Notes: a model not told the origin generated them from the sequence alone. Shown: positions 1 to 6,191, counted from the first letter of the stretch. The stretch is 6,191 nucleotides of DNA from Clostridiales bacterium (GCA_021203285.1 JAJQBM010000060.1:1-6191), one strand, 5' to 3'. Made by a program: numbers and translations.

Positions 1-92
1 CATTCCTTTGCAGTGAGGTAGACACCCGCAAGGCTAGAGTTGATCGCCGCGGTCGGTCCCCCTGACTGTCCTACGATAACATTTCTTTTCAT
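1..92 (-). CDS. 6-phosphofructokinase, probably PPi-dependent (N-terminal fragment)
   Basis: The first 30 codons of a gene running off the left edge. The protein begins MKRNVIVGQSGGPTAAINSS, the nucleotide-fold opening of the phosphofructokinase family. These enzymes phosphorylate fructose 6-phosphate to fructose 1,6-bisphosphate in cytoplasmic glycolysis. The glycine loop is GGPTAAIN (residues 11-18). ATP-dependent PfkA usually has GGDxxGxN here, whereas the GGPT form is typical of clostridial enzymes annotated as pyrophosphate-dependent. The residues that decide ATP versus pyrophosphate lie outside the window, so the donor is inferred and no symbol is given. The ATG start is supported by AGGAAAGGA at 102-110 with a 9-nt spacer. 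It lies 49 bp downstream of the dnaE stop on the same strand with no terminator between, so cotranscription with dnaE is likely. Family assignment is confident; only the end is missing. Confidence 0.92.
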   Translation of the reverse strand, partial: MKRNVIVGQSGGPTAAINSSLAGVYLTAKE

Positions 93-101
93 AACAGAAA
101 A

Positions 102-110
102 TCCTTTCCT
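102..110 (-). promoter_or_regulatory. Ribosome binding site of the phosphofructokinase gene
   Basis: AGGAAAGGA on the minus strand, 9 nt before the ATG at 92. It lies inside the 49-bp dnaE to phosphofructokinase spacer, which shows no hairpin with a T-tract and no obvious promoter. The downstream gene therefore appears to rely on dnaE transcription while having its own independent translation start. Confidence 0.7.
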
Positions 111-141
111 CTCATGTTTTTACTTCACAATCGTATTCATT

Positions 142-3100
142 CTAATACTTTGCGCGGTTTTTTTCAATCGCTTTTTCCAGAACTTTGATATTATTTTCAC
201 CAAGTCTTTCTTTCAGCGCCGAAATCAGGTTCGAATCCGCCGAAACCGTCATGTTTGCGCCCAGCCTCCGGACGGCGCGGGGATTGGCCACATAAAAAAC
301 AACCTCGTCCTGCCCGTCGGATTCCCGGAGAATCTCAAACACATCCTTCTCGGCAGCCCGGTACTCCTCCATCGTCGCAAACTGGAGCCACAGCTCCCGC
401 TTCGCCTCGTCAAACGAATACATCTGCTCACAGATCAGCTTGGCGTTTTTGTCCTCCTCCACGGAAACCCGGCCGCGGATGAAAACCTTCGCATCCGCCT
501 CCATCAGCCGACTGTACCGCTCGTAATCCCTCGGAAAAACGATGACCTCCACCGTCCCGTAGAGATCCTCGATGGTCAGAAACGCCATCGTCTGGTTCGT
601 CTTGGTATACTTGATGGTTTTGCCGACGATCATGCCCCCGACCATGGCGGAGCTGCCGTCCCGGACCCGCACCTCGCCGGTCTCCTCGTCCAGAAGGAAA
701 TCGCTGGTCGCATTGGAAATGTTTTTTCTCCACTTTTCCTCGTACTCCTCCAGCGGATGGCCGCTGACATAGATGCCGAGCACCTCCTTCTCCATCGCGA
801 GAAGCTCCTCCTTCGGGTACTCTTCCACATTCGGCAGGCGAATCTCAAACCGCTTTTTCTCCTCCCACGAAGCCAGATCAAAGAGCGTCATCTGGCCCTC
901 CACGGAATGCTTCCGCTTCTGTGTGACGGAATCCAGAATCGCGCCGTACACCATCATAAACTGGTTGCGGTTTCCGCCCAGCCCGTCCAGCGCCCCGGAC
1001 TTGATGAAGTTCTCGATCGCGCGGCGGTTCACATCCTTCCCGGCCATGCGCTCGATGAAATCTTCCAGAGAACGGAACAGCCCGTTGGCATCCCGCTCCC
1101 CGATGAGCGCGTCGATCACCGGCCGCCCCACGCTCTTTATGGCGGAAAGGCCGTACCGGATCGCAGAACCGGAGACCGAGAAGCCGCTCATTCCCTCGTT
1201 GATATCCGGTGGGAGAACCGAAATCCCCATCTGCCTGCAGACCTGAATGTACTCGGACACCTTCGACGATTTGTCGATGACCGATGTCATCAGTGCCGCC
1301 ATAAACTCCACGGGATAGTAATATTTCAAAAATGCCGTCTGATAGGAGACCACCGCGTAGGCCGCCGCGTGGGACTTGTTGAACGCGTACTTCGCGAAGT
1401 CCGTCATCTCGTCAAAAATCCGGTTGGCCACCTCCGCTGAAATGCCGTTCGCCGCGCAGGCCGGCACACGCTCCGCCTCATTTCCGTAGACAAAGTTCTG
1501 CCGCTCTCTGGCCATGACATCGCCCTTTTTCTTGGACATGGCACGGCGGACCAGATCGCTGCGCCCCAGCGTGTAACCGGCCAGATCGCGGACGATCTGC
1601 ATCACCTGCTCCTGATAGACGATACACCCGTAAGTGGGGGCAAGAATCGGCTCGAGCTGCGGGCAGTCGTAGGTGATGGATTCAGGATTATTTTTCCCCC
1701 GGATATAGGCCGGTATGAAATCCATCGGACCCGGCCGGTAGAGAGAAATCCCGGCGATCATGTCCTCCAGACTCTGCGGTTTTAACTCCTTCATGAAGCT
1801 TTTCATAACCGCACTTTCCAACTGGAACACGCCGTCGCATTTTCCGGTGGAAAGGGAGGCCAGAACCGCCGCGTCGTCATAATCAATGGCATCCATGGCC
1901 AGAACGATGCCGTGCGTTTTCTCAACATTTTTCACCGCATCCTGAATGACGGTCAGCGTCCGCAGCCCCAGAAAATCCATTTTTAAAAGACCCAGCTCCT
2001 CCAGCGTCGTCATGGTAAACTGTGTCGTGACTGAGCCGTCCGAGCCGCGGGACAACGGCGCATACTCGTCAACCGGCTTCTGGCTGATGACAACGCCGGC
2101 CGCGTGGATGGAGGTGTGCCGCGGCAGACCCTCCATCCGCTTCGCCATGTCGATCAGCTTCCCGATCTCCGGGTCGGACTCATACAGCCCACGCAGCTCA
2201 TGGTTCATGACGAGCGCTTTATCAATGGTAATCCCCAACTCATTGGGGATCATTTTCGCAATCTTGTCACAGGTGGCATAGGGCAGATCCATGACGCGCC
2301 CCACATCGCGGATTACATTCCGCGCGGCGAGCGTTCCGAAGGTGACGATCTGTACCACACGGTCCTTCCCGTATTTGCGCACCACATAGTCGATGACCTC
2401 CTGCCGCCGCTCGTAGCAGAAATCCACGTCGATATCCGGCATGGAGACGCGCTCCGGATTCAGGAAGCGCTCAAACAGAAGGTTGTAGCGGATGGGATCC
2501 AGCTTTGTGATGCCCAGCGTGTAGGCCACCAGACTTCCCGCCGCGCTGCCCCGCCCCGGGCCGACCATGATATCGTTCTCTCTGGCAAAGCGGATAAAAT
2601 CCCACACGATAAGGAAATAGTCCACATAACCCATCTTCTGAATCACGCCGAGCTCATAGTCCAGCTTTTCCGTGAGCTCCGACAGACGCTCCGGCGGATA
2701 CAGCCGCTCCAGCCCCTCCCGGCACAGCTTGTTTAAATATTCCCACGAGGTGTACGGCTCCGGCACGTCAAACCGGGGCAGCTTCGTGACGCCGAACTCA
2801 ATCTCCACCTCGCAGCGGTCCGCGATCTTCTGCGTGTTGTCCAGCGCCTCCGGGGCATAGGAAAACAGCTCGCGCATCTCAGCCTCGGATTTCACATAAT
2901 ACTGGCCGCCCTCATAGCGCATCCGGTCCTCGTCGCTCAGCTTTTTCCCCGTCTGCAGGCAGAGCAGGATGTCGTGCGGCTCCGCGTCCTCCGCATAGGT
3001 GTAGTGGACATCGTTCGTCGCGACCAGATCGATGCCCGTCTCCCCGTGCAGACGCATGAGCTGCTGGTTGACCAGCGTTTGATCCGCGATGCCGTGATCC

Positions 3101-3627
3101 TGCAGCTCCAGGAAAAAGTTCCCCTTTCCGAAGCACTCCTCATATTTATACGCGGCCCGCTTCGCGTCCTCGTACATGCCGCGCGCCAGATACCGCTGCA
3201 CCTCCCCCGCCAGACAGGCGGAGAGCGCAATAATCCCCTCGTGATATTGGTTCAAAATCTCCATATCCACACGGGGCTTGTAATAATATCCGTCAATAAA
3301 CCCTTTGGAGACCAGCTTCATCAGGTTCGCATAGCCGGCATTGTTCTCCGCCAGAAGAACCAGATGATAGTAGTGGTCGTCGCCGCGCCCCTGCTCCCGG
3401 TCAAAGCGCGAGCCGGGCGCCACATAGACCTCGCAGCCGAGAATCGGGCGGATCCCCGCCGCCTTCGCCGCCTTGTAAAAATCGATCACGCCGTACATCA
3501 CGCCGTGGTCGGTGATGGCCGCCGCGTTCATCCCCAGCTCCTTCACGCGGTCCACATATTCTGTTATTTTGTTTGAGCCGTCCAGAAGGCTGTACTCCGT
3601 GTGGACGTGCAGGTGAACAAAAGACAT
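142..3627 (-). CDS. dnaE: DNA polymerase III subunit alpha (DnaE)
   Basis: Complete 1161-residue C-family replicative polymerase that extends primers at the replication fork. Its length suits clostridial DnaE. Domains in order: an N-terminal PHP domain (about 1-210) with HVH at 7-9, TDHG at 39-42, GCE at 64-66, SAC at 136-138 and NDVH at 205-208; a polymerase core with GPGRGS at 356-361, PDIDVDF at 397-403 (metal-binding D400 and D402) and the third catalytic aspartate D551 in KMDFLGL; the FNKSHAAAYA segment at 749-758; helix-hairpin-helix DNA binding around 865-890; a clamp-binding peptide QMTLFDL at 912-918; an OB-fold at about 990-1075; and a C-terminal domain to 1161. No DEDD exonuclease is inserted, which separates it from PolC. 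The ATG start follows AAGGAG at 3633-3638 by 5 nt, and the stop is TAG. It is divergent from the MATE gene and probably heads an operon with the phosphofructokinase. In such bacteria PolC often shares replication, but no polC is visible here. Confidence 0.98.
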   Translation of the reverse strand: MSFVHLHVHTEYSLLDGSNKITEYVDRVKELGMNAAAITDHGVMYGVIDFYKAAKAAGIRPILGCEVYVAPGSRFDREQGRGDDHYYHLVLLAENNAGYANLMKLVSKGFIDGYYYKPRVDMEILNQYHEGIIALSACLAGEVQRYLARGMYEDAKRAAYKYEECFGKGNFFLELQDHGIADQTLVNQQLMRLHGETGIDLVATNDVHYTYAEDAEPHDILLCLQTGKKLSDEDRMRYEGGQYYVKSEAEMRELFSYAPEALDNTQKIADRCEVEIEFGVTKLPRFDVPEPYTSWEYLNKLCREGLERLYPPERLSELTEKLDYELGVIQKMGYVDYFLIVWDFIRFARENDIMVGPGRGSAAGSLVAYTLGITKLDPIRYNLLFERFLNPERVSMPDIDVDFCYERRQEVIDYVVRKYGKDRVVQIVTFGTLAARNVIRDVGRVMDLPYATCDKIAKMIPNELGITIDKALVMNHELRGLYESDPEIGKLIDMAKRMEGLPRHTSIHAAGVVISQKPVDEYAPLSRGSDGSVTTQFTMTTLEELGLLKMDFLGLRTLTVIQDAVKNVEKTHGIVLAMDAIDYDDAAVLASLSTGKCDGVFQLESAVMKSFMKELKPQSLEDMIAGISLYRPGPMDFIPAYIRGKNNPESITYDCPQLEPILAPTYGCIVYQEQVMQIVRDLAGYTLGRSDLVRRAMSKKKGDVMARERQNFVYGNEAERVPACAANGISAEVANRIFDEMTDFAKYAFNKSHAAAYAVVSYQTAFLKYYYPVEFMAALMTSVIDKSSKVSEYIQVCRQMGISVLPPDINEGMSGFSVSGSAIRYGLSAIKSVGRPVIDALIGERDANGLFRSLEDFIERMAGKDVNRRAIENFIKSGALDGLGGNRNQFMMVYGAILDSVTQKRKHSVEGQMTLFDLASWEEKKRFEIRLPNVEEYPKEELLAMEKEVLGIYVSGHPLEEYEEKWRKNISNATSDFLLDEETGEVRVRDGSSAMVGGMIVGKTIKYTKTNQTMAFLTIEDLYGTVEVIVFPRDYERYSRLMEADAKVFIRGRVSVEEDKNAKLICEQMYSFDEAKRELWLQFATMEEYRAAEKDVFEILRESDGQDEVVFYVANPRAVRRLGANMTVSADSNLISALKERLGENNIKVLEKAIEKNRAKY

Positions 3628-3632
3628 GGCTG

Positions 3633-3638
3633 CTCCTT
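3633..3638 (-). promoter_or_regulatory. Ribosome binding site of dnaE
   Basis: AAGGAG on the minus strand, 5 nt before the ATG at 3627. It fixes that ATG as the start. The start is also supported because the PHP-domain opening FVHLHVH begins at residue 3, as is usual for DnaE proteins. Confidence 0.75.
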
Positions 3639-3681
3639 TTCGTGTCCGGCCGGATGCGGTCAGACAGGTATAACTGCACTC

Positions 3682-3710
3682 ATTTTAACAGTAAACCGAT
3701 TTGAATTCAA
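3682..3710 (-). promoter_or_regulatory. Sigma-A-type promoter of dnaE
   Basis: On the minus strand, TTGAAT (3705-3710) is followed after exactly 17 bp by TAAAAT (3682-3687). Each hexamer is close to consensus (four of six for TTGACA, five of six for TATAAT), and a TG one base before the -10 gives an extended -10 element. Transcription would start near 3675, leaving a leader of roughly 50 nt before the dnaE ATG that contains the ribosome binding site. The -35 lies within a 10-bp perfect palindrome, TTGAATTCAA at 3701-3710. Prediction by eye; no start site has been mapped. Confidence 0.65.
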
Positions 3711-3738
3711 TGCCATTCTGTACGTTTCCCCTCCTTTG

Positions 3739-3747
3739 TGCTAGAAT
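3739..3747 (+). promoter_or_regulatory. Extended -10 promoter element of the MATE gene
   Basis: TGCTAGAAT on the plus strand is an extended -10 (TGn followed by TAGAAT, five of six to consensus). The region about 17 bp upstream (near 3719-3724) holds only a poor -35 match, so the extended element would have to compensate. Transcription would start near 3754, giving a leader of about 30 nt before the preferred ATG at 3787 and only a few nucleotides before the alternative ATG at 3760. This favours the downstream start. Confidence 0.45.
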
Positions 3748-3773
3748 AAAAAAACAGCAATGCAAGAGAAAAC

Positions 3774-3777
3774 GGAG
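3774..3777 (+). promoter_or_regulatory. Ribosome binding site deciding the MATE start
   Basis: GGAG lies 9 nt before the ATG at 3787. The in-frame ATG at 3760, which would add nine residues, has only A-rich sequence and no Shine-Dalgarno match ahead of it. The extra nine residues (MQEKTEWDN) have no recognisable family signature, so 3787 is chosen. Confidence 0.6.
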
Positions 3778-3786
3778 TGGGACAAT

Positions 3787-5142
3787 ATGGCGCATCATAC
3801 AACAGATTCACAAAAAGACTTTTCCGAGGGAAAAATATGGAGGGTCATCACCGCGCAGGCAGTTCCGCTGACCATCGCGCAGTTGATCTATCTTTTATAC
3901 AATATCGTAGACCGGATCTGCATCGGCCGCCTGCCGGAGGTGGGCAGCATCGCGCTGGCCGGCGTGGGGCTGACGTTTCCGTTCAGCACCTTCATCCTCG
4001 CGTTCGCCAACCTTTTCGGCACCGGCGGGACGCCGCTCTTTTCCATCGCACGGGGTGCGAAGGAGGAGGAACGGGCGAAGCTGATTCTGGGCAATGTCTT
4101 CACCCTGGTTCTCGTTTCGTCCGTGGTCATCTTTGCGCTGTGCTACCGCTTCCGCGTGCCGGTGCTCTATCTCTTCGGCGCGAGCGACGCCACCATCGTC
4201 TACGCGGAAAGTTACCTGAAAATTTACCTCTTCGGCGTGCTTTTTTCCATGATTGTCACCGGCATGAACGGTTTTCTCTCCGCGCTCGGATTCCCGAAAA
4301 CCGCCATGTGGACGACCGTCATCGGCGCAGTCCTGAACCTGATTCTGGACCCGGTCTTTATCTTTGCGCTGGGGCTCGGCGTGCAGGGCGCCGCCCTCGC
4401 CTCCGTCATCAGCCAGGGCGTATCCGCGCTGTGGGTTTTGAAATTTTTACTCGGGAAACAAAATGAATGCCGGCTGACGCTCGCGCATATGAAGCTCCGT
4501 CTCCGACTGGTGCGGGAGATTCTGGGACTGGGCGTCACCGGTTTTATGCAGCAGTTCACCAACTGTCTGGTGCAGATTGTCTGCAACGCCACCCTTCAGA
4601 ACTGGGGCGGCGATGTCTATGTGGGCATCATGACCATCATCAACAGTGTCCGCGAGATCGCCTCCCTGCCGGTATCCGGCTTAAGCAGCGGGGCGCAGCC
4701 GGTGCTCGGCTACAACTACGGCGCCAAAAAGCCCCACCGGGTCAAGGAGGGAATCCGGTTCATGTCCATCGCCGGCATCATTTATACCGCCGCTATGTGG
4801 CTGGTGATCCTGCTCTTCCCCGCCGCCTTCATCCGGATTTTTTCCACGGACGCGCAAACGATCGAGCTCGGCGTGACCGCCATCCGCATTTATTTCATGG
4901 GATTTATCTTCATGAGCCTGCAGTTTATGGGGCAGTCCACCTTCGTCGGGCTGGGGAAAGCACGGCGCGCCGTCTTTTTCTCCATCCTTCGAAAAGTTGT
5001 GATCGTCGTGCCGCTGATCCTCCTGCTCCCATATGTCCTCGGCACCGACGGCGTGTTTCTGGCGGAGCCGGTCTCCAATCTGATCGGCGGCACGGCCTGT
5101 TTTCTCACGATGTGGTTTACAGTGTATCGGAAGCTGGAGTGA
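3787..5142 (+). CDS. MATE family efflux transporter
   Basis: Complete 451-residue polytopic membrane protein of the multidrug and toxin extrusion family, usual length about 450. These proteins export drugs or metabolites across the cytoplasmic membrane in exchange for sodium ions or protons; the substrate cannot be read from sequence. About twelve hydrophobic segments run from residue 20 to 445 in two six-helix halves. Family signatures include NIVDR at 39-43, whose D42 probably matches the conserved cation-site aspartate of helix 1; the GTGGTPLFSIARGA loop from 78; NLILDPVFIF at 184-193; and GAQPVLGYNYGAK at 302-314, the counterpart in the second half. The overall look is of the DinF/MepA-like branch common in clostridia. 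It has its own promoter region, diverges from dnaE and converges with the HAD gene, so it appears to be a single-gene unit. No adjacent regulator is present. An alternative start at 3760 lacks a ribosome binding site. Confidence 0.95.
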   Translation: MAHHTTDSQKDFSEGKIWRVITAQAVPLTIAQLIYLLYNIVDRICIGRLPEVGSIALAGVGLTFPFSTFILAFANLFGTGGTPLFSIARGAKEEERAKLILGNVFTLVLVSSVVIFALCYRFRVPVLYLFGASDATIVYAESYLKIYLFGVLFSMIVTGMNGFLSALGFPKTAMWTTVIGAVLNLILDPVFIFALGLGVQGAALASVISQGVSALWVLKFLLGKQNECRLTLAHMKLRLRLVREILGLGVTGFMQQFTNCLVQIVCNATLQNWGGDVYVGIMTIINSVREIASLPVSGLSSGAQPVLGYNYGAKKPHRVKEGIRFMSIAGIIYTAAMWLVILLFPAAFIRIFSTDAQTIELGVTAIRIYFMGFIFMSLQFMGQSTFVGLGKARRAVFFSILRKVVIVVPLILLLPYVLGTDGVFLAEPVSNLIGGTACFLTMWFTVYRKLE

Positions 5143-5152
5143 CAGCTTGTAT

Positions 5153-5165
5153 GGGGTCAGGCCCC
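5153..5165. repeat. Small GC-rich inverted repeat in the convergent spacer
   Basis: GGGGTCAGGCCCC forms a 4-bp G/C stem (5153-5156 with 5162-5165) and a 5-nt loop, between the stops of the converging MATE and HAD genes. Neither strand continues into a T-run, so it is not a canonical intrinsic terminator, though it may act as a weak one or protect transcript ends. It could also be a dispersed short repeat; one window cannot tell. A 7-bp direct repeat ATTTCCG (5173-5179 and 5184-5190) follows. Confidence 0.4.
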
Positions 5166-5191
5166 GCGCAAAATTTCCGGATCATTTCCGC

Positions 5192-6046
5192 TCACAGCAC
5201 CGTCTCCTCGAGGAACTTCGCCACGCCGTCCTCGTCCGCGGTGTACTCCGTCACGCAGTCCGCGCTCTCCTTACATGTCTCGGTCGCATTTTTCAGCGCC
5301 ACGCCGATCCCGGCAGCCTTCAGCATATCCGCGTCGTTATCCCCGTCGCCAAACGCCATCGTCTCCTCCGGAGAAATCCCCAGAAGCCCCAGCGCATAAC
5401 GCATGCCGGACGCCTTTCCCGCCTCCCCGCTTGAAATCTCCAGACGGCAGGGGATGGAGGAGGTGATGTGAATATTCTCCACATTGCGGCGGATCGTGTT
5501 GCCGATCATGCGGGAAAGCCCCGAATCCTTCAGAATCAGATCCAGCCCGGCCAGCCTGCCGGCGTTTTCAAAAATAAAATCAATGATATACCGCTCCGGC
5601 TTCCGCGTCTGCTGAATATAGGGAACCGCACTCCGCATCATGCCGAAGCGGGCGGGGTCGCGCACATAGTCCGCCGCGGCGTGAATCACGCCGTCCATGC
5701 AGACCTCGTATGTAATCTGCCCTTCCAAAAAGAAATTGCCCACGCTGCGCATAATCCGCCGGACATCCGCCGCCTTCAGCAGCCATTCATGAATCTTCTC
5801 ACCGGTTCGCGCATCGTAGACGGACGCGCCGTTGGAGGCCACCATATAGTCCGCGCCGCTCAGGCTGCGGATGTCATCGGGAAATGTTGGAAACGCCCGC
5901 CCGCTCACCGGGAGCAGCGCGATCCCCCTCTCCTGCGCCTTCGCAAAGGCCGCCTTCGTTCGCTCCGACACGGTTTTCTCCGTGGTCAACACCGTAAAAT
6001 CAAGGTCAAGCGCGATGCATCTGATCTTTGAAAAATCTGTCTGCAT
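5192..6046 (-). CDS. Cof-type HAD-IIB family phosphatase, with altered motif I
   Basis: Complete 284-residue haloacid dehalogenase superfamily protein of the Cof/YidA type, usual length 260-290. Relatives are cytoplasmic magnesium-dependent phosphatases acting on sugar phosphates, flavin or other small phosphate esters; the substrate is unknown. Motif I is ALDLDFTVL at 12-20 (nucleophile D14, acid/base D16), motif II is PVSGR at 46-50 (S48), SNGA follows at 71-74, the type IIB cap spans roughly 85-195, motif III lysine is K211, and motif IV is GDGDND at 233-238 (D234, D238). The usual motif I is DxDGT; here the glycine is phenylalanine (F17, codon TTT). All directly catalytic residues remain, so activity is plausible. 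The ATG at 6046 is chosen because AAAGGGCGG ends 6 nt before it; a TTG at 6070 would add eight residues but lacks such a site. It stands alone and converges with the MATE gene. Confidence 0.94.
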   Translation of the reverse strand: MQTDFSKIRCIALDLDFTVLTTEKTVSERTKAAFAKAQERGIALLPVSGRAFPTFPDDIRSLSGADYMVASNGASVYDARTGEKIHEWLLKAADVRRIMRSVGNFFLEGQITYEVCMDGVIHAAADYVRDPARFGMMRSAVPYIQQTRKPERYIIDFIFENAGRLAGLDLILKDSGLSRMIGNTIRRNVENIHITSSIPCRLEISSGEAGKASGMRYALGLLGISPEETMAFGDGDNDADMLKAAGIGVALKNATETCKESADCVTEYTADEDGVAKFLEETVL

Positions 6047-6052
6047 GAGATA

Positions 6053-6061
6053 CCGCCCTTT
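6053..6061 (-). promoter_or_regulatory. Ribosome binding site deciding the HAD start
   Basis: AAAGGGCGG on the minus strand, 6 nt before the ATG at 6046; the core AAAGGG is 9 nt away. It is an imperfect Shine-Dalgarno but sits downstream of the alternative TTG at 6070, which supports the ATG as the real start. Confidence 0.55.
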
Positions 6062-6078
6062 CTTTTGCAATCTTATAA

Positions 6079-6107
6079 TTTATGATTTCAGACGCACTTC
6101 ACAACAA
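6079..6107 (-). promoter_or_regulatory. Possible promoter of the HAD gene
   Basis: On the minus strand TTGTTG (6102-6107) is followed after 17 bp by CATAAA (6079-6084), each four of six to the sigma-A consensus. Transcription would begin near 6072, about 25 nt before the ATG at 6046. The match is modest and AT-rich DNA makes chance hits likely. The -35 lies within the inverted repeat at 6093-6112. Confidence 0.3.
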
Positions 6108-6112
6108 GTGCG
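6093..6112. repeat. Perfect inverted repeat upstream of the HAD gene, possible operator
   Basis: CGCACTT (6093-6099) and AAGTGCG (6106-6112) form a perfect 7-bp inverted repeat around a 6-base centre. No T-run follows on either strand, so an intrinsic terminator is unlikely. Because it overlaps the -35 of the possible HAD promoter, it could be a repressor binding site; it could also be a small RNA hairpin at the end of an upstream gene. The inverted repeat is seen directly; its role is inferred. Confidence 0.45.
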
Positions 6113-6191
6113 AAGTACTATCCTGAATCGTTACGTAATCTCCATCCAGTATAGAAGAATTTCCTCCCGAATACAATGAATTTATGCCGGA
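6099..6191 (-). other. Possible C-terminal codons of an upstream gene (doubtful)
   Basis: One minus-strand frame stays open from the right edge for 30 codons to a TGA at 6099-6101, giving a tail that ends DYVTIQDSTSHLL. I do not recognise it. Its codons are not rich in third-position G or C, unlike every other gene here, and its stop falls inside the inverted repeat. This may simply be intergenic DNA. A GGGAGGAA at 6161-6168 on the same strand resembles a ribosome binding site but has no properly spaced start codon with an open frame after it. Confidence 0.15.

Noticed and set aside
93..141. Terminator or promoter between dnaE and the phosphofructokinase gene
   Set aside because: No inverted repeat of useful length and no paired -35/-10 on the minus strand; only a ribosome binding site is supported.
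40..1440. Long plus-strand open frame of 466 codons opposite the 3' part of dnaE
   Set aside because: It is antisense to a clearly functional dnaE, has a low-complexity, Arg/His/Leu-rich translation with no family resemblance, and is explained by strong G/C bias at third positions of the real gene.
2104..2736. Plus-strand open frame of 210 codons inside dnaE, and similar ones at 1946-2281 and 2974-3576
   Set aside because: Antisense shadows of conserved polymerase and PHP-domain coding sequence, with no ribosome binding site of note and no recognisable domain.
3760..3786. Upstream ATG start for the MATE gene
   Set aside because: No ribosome binding site precedes it, and it lies only a few bases after the predicted transcription start; the ATG at 3787 has GGAG at a suitable distance.
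5143..5191. Intrinsic terminator for the MATE or HAD gene
   Set aside because: The only stem is 4 bp and no T-run follows on either strand, so I record a hairpin but not a terminator.
4467..5399. Plus-strand open frame of 310 codons overlapping the end of the MATE gene and running into the HAD gene
   Set aside because: Out of frame with the MATE gene and antisense to the HAD gene; the product is a mix of Arg/His/Pro-rich shadow sequence without a domain.
5468..6031. Plus-strand open frame of 187 codons opposite the HAD gene
   Set aside because: Entirely antisense to a well-motifed HAD phosphatase; the composition is that of a shadow frame.
6047..6070. TTG start at 6070 extending the HAD protein by eight residues
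   Set aside because: No Shine-Dalgarno ahead of it, whereas AAAGGGCGG sits correctly before the ATG at 6046; it may also lie at the very transcript start.
6074..6079. Perfect TATAAT on the plus strand
   Set aside because: No acceptable -35 at 16-18 bp upstream, no TGn extension, and no plus-strand gene follows in the window; likely chance in AT-rich DNA.

Overview
The window looks like ordinary chromosome from a fairly GC-rich clostridium, most likely a Lachnospiraceae-type Firmicute. This placement is by inference: the DnaE and MATE proteins read like cluster XIVa clostridial homologues, dnaE is followed by a phosphofructokinase gene as in many Firmicutes, Shine-Dalgarno sites are purine-rich, and the genes favour G or C at third codon positions. 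The two gene-free ends and promoter stretches are clearly richer in AT.

Layout from left to right. At 1-92 (minus strand) lies the first 30 codons of a phosphofructokinase, probably of the pyrophosphate-dependent type, running off the left edge. At 142-3627 (minus) is a complete dnaE for the DNA polymerase III alpha subunit. It lies 49 bp upstream of the phosphofructokinase gene with no visible terminator between them, so the two probably share a transcript. At 3628-3786 is a divergent promoter region, with a good sigma-A-type promoter reading left into dnaE and an extended -10 element reading right. At 3787-5142 (plus) is a complete MATE-family multidrug/sodium antiporter. At 5143-5191 is a short convergent spacer holding a small GGGG/CCCC hairpin but no clear terminator. 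At 5192-6046 (minus) is a complete Cof-type HAD phosphatase with an unusual substitution in its catalytic motif I. At 6047-6191 is an AT-rich upstream region with a perfect 7-bp inverted repeat overlapping a possible promoter, and perhaps the last codons of another gene.

The genes do not form one pathway. The replication polymerase and the glycolytic enzyme form a probable operon, while the transporter and the phosphatase are separate single-gene units. I found no mobile element, CRISPR array, tRNA, rRNA or phage gene, and no evidence of a new multi-gene system. The points worth a second look are small: the HAD motif change, the fully retained PHP metal-ligand set in DnaE, and the inverted repeats.
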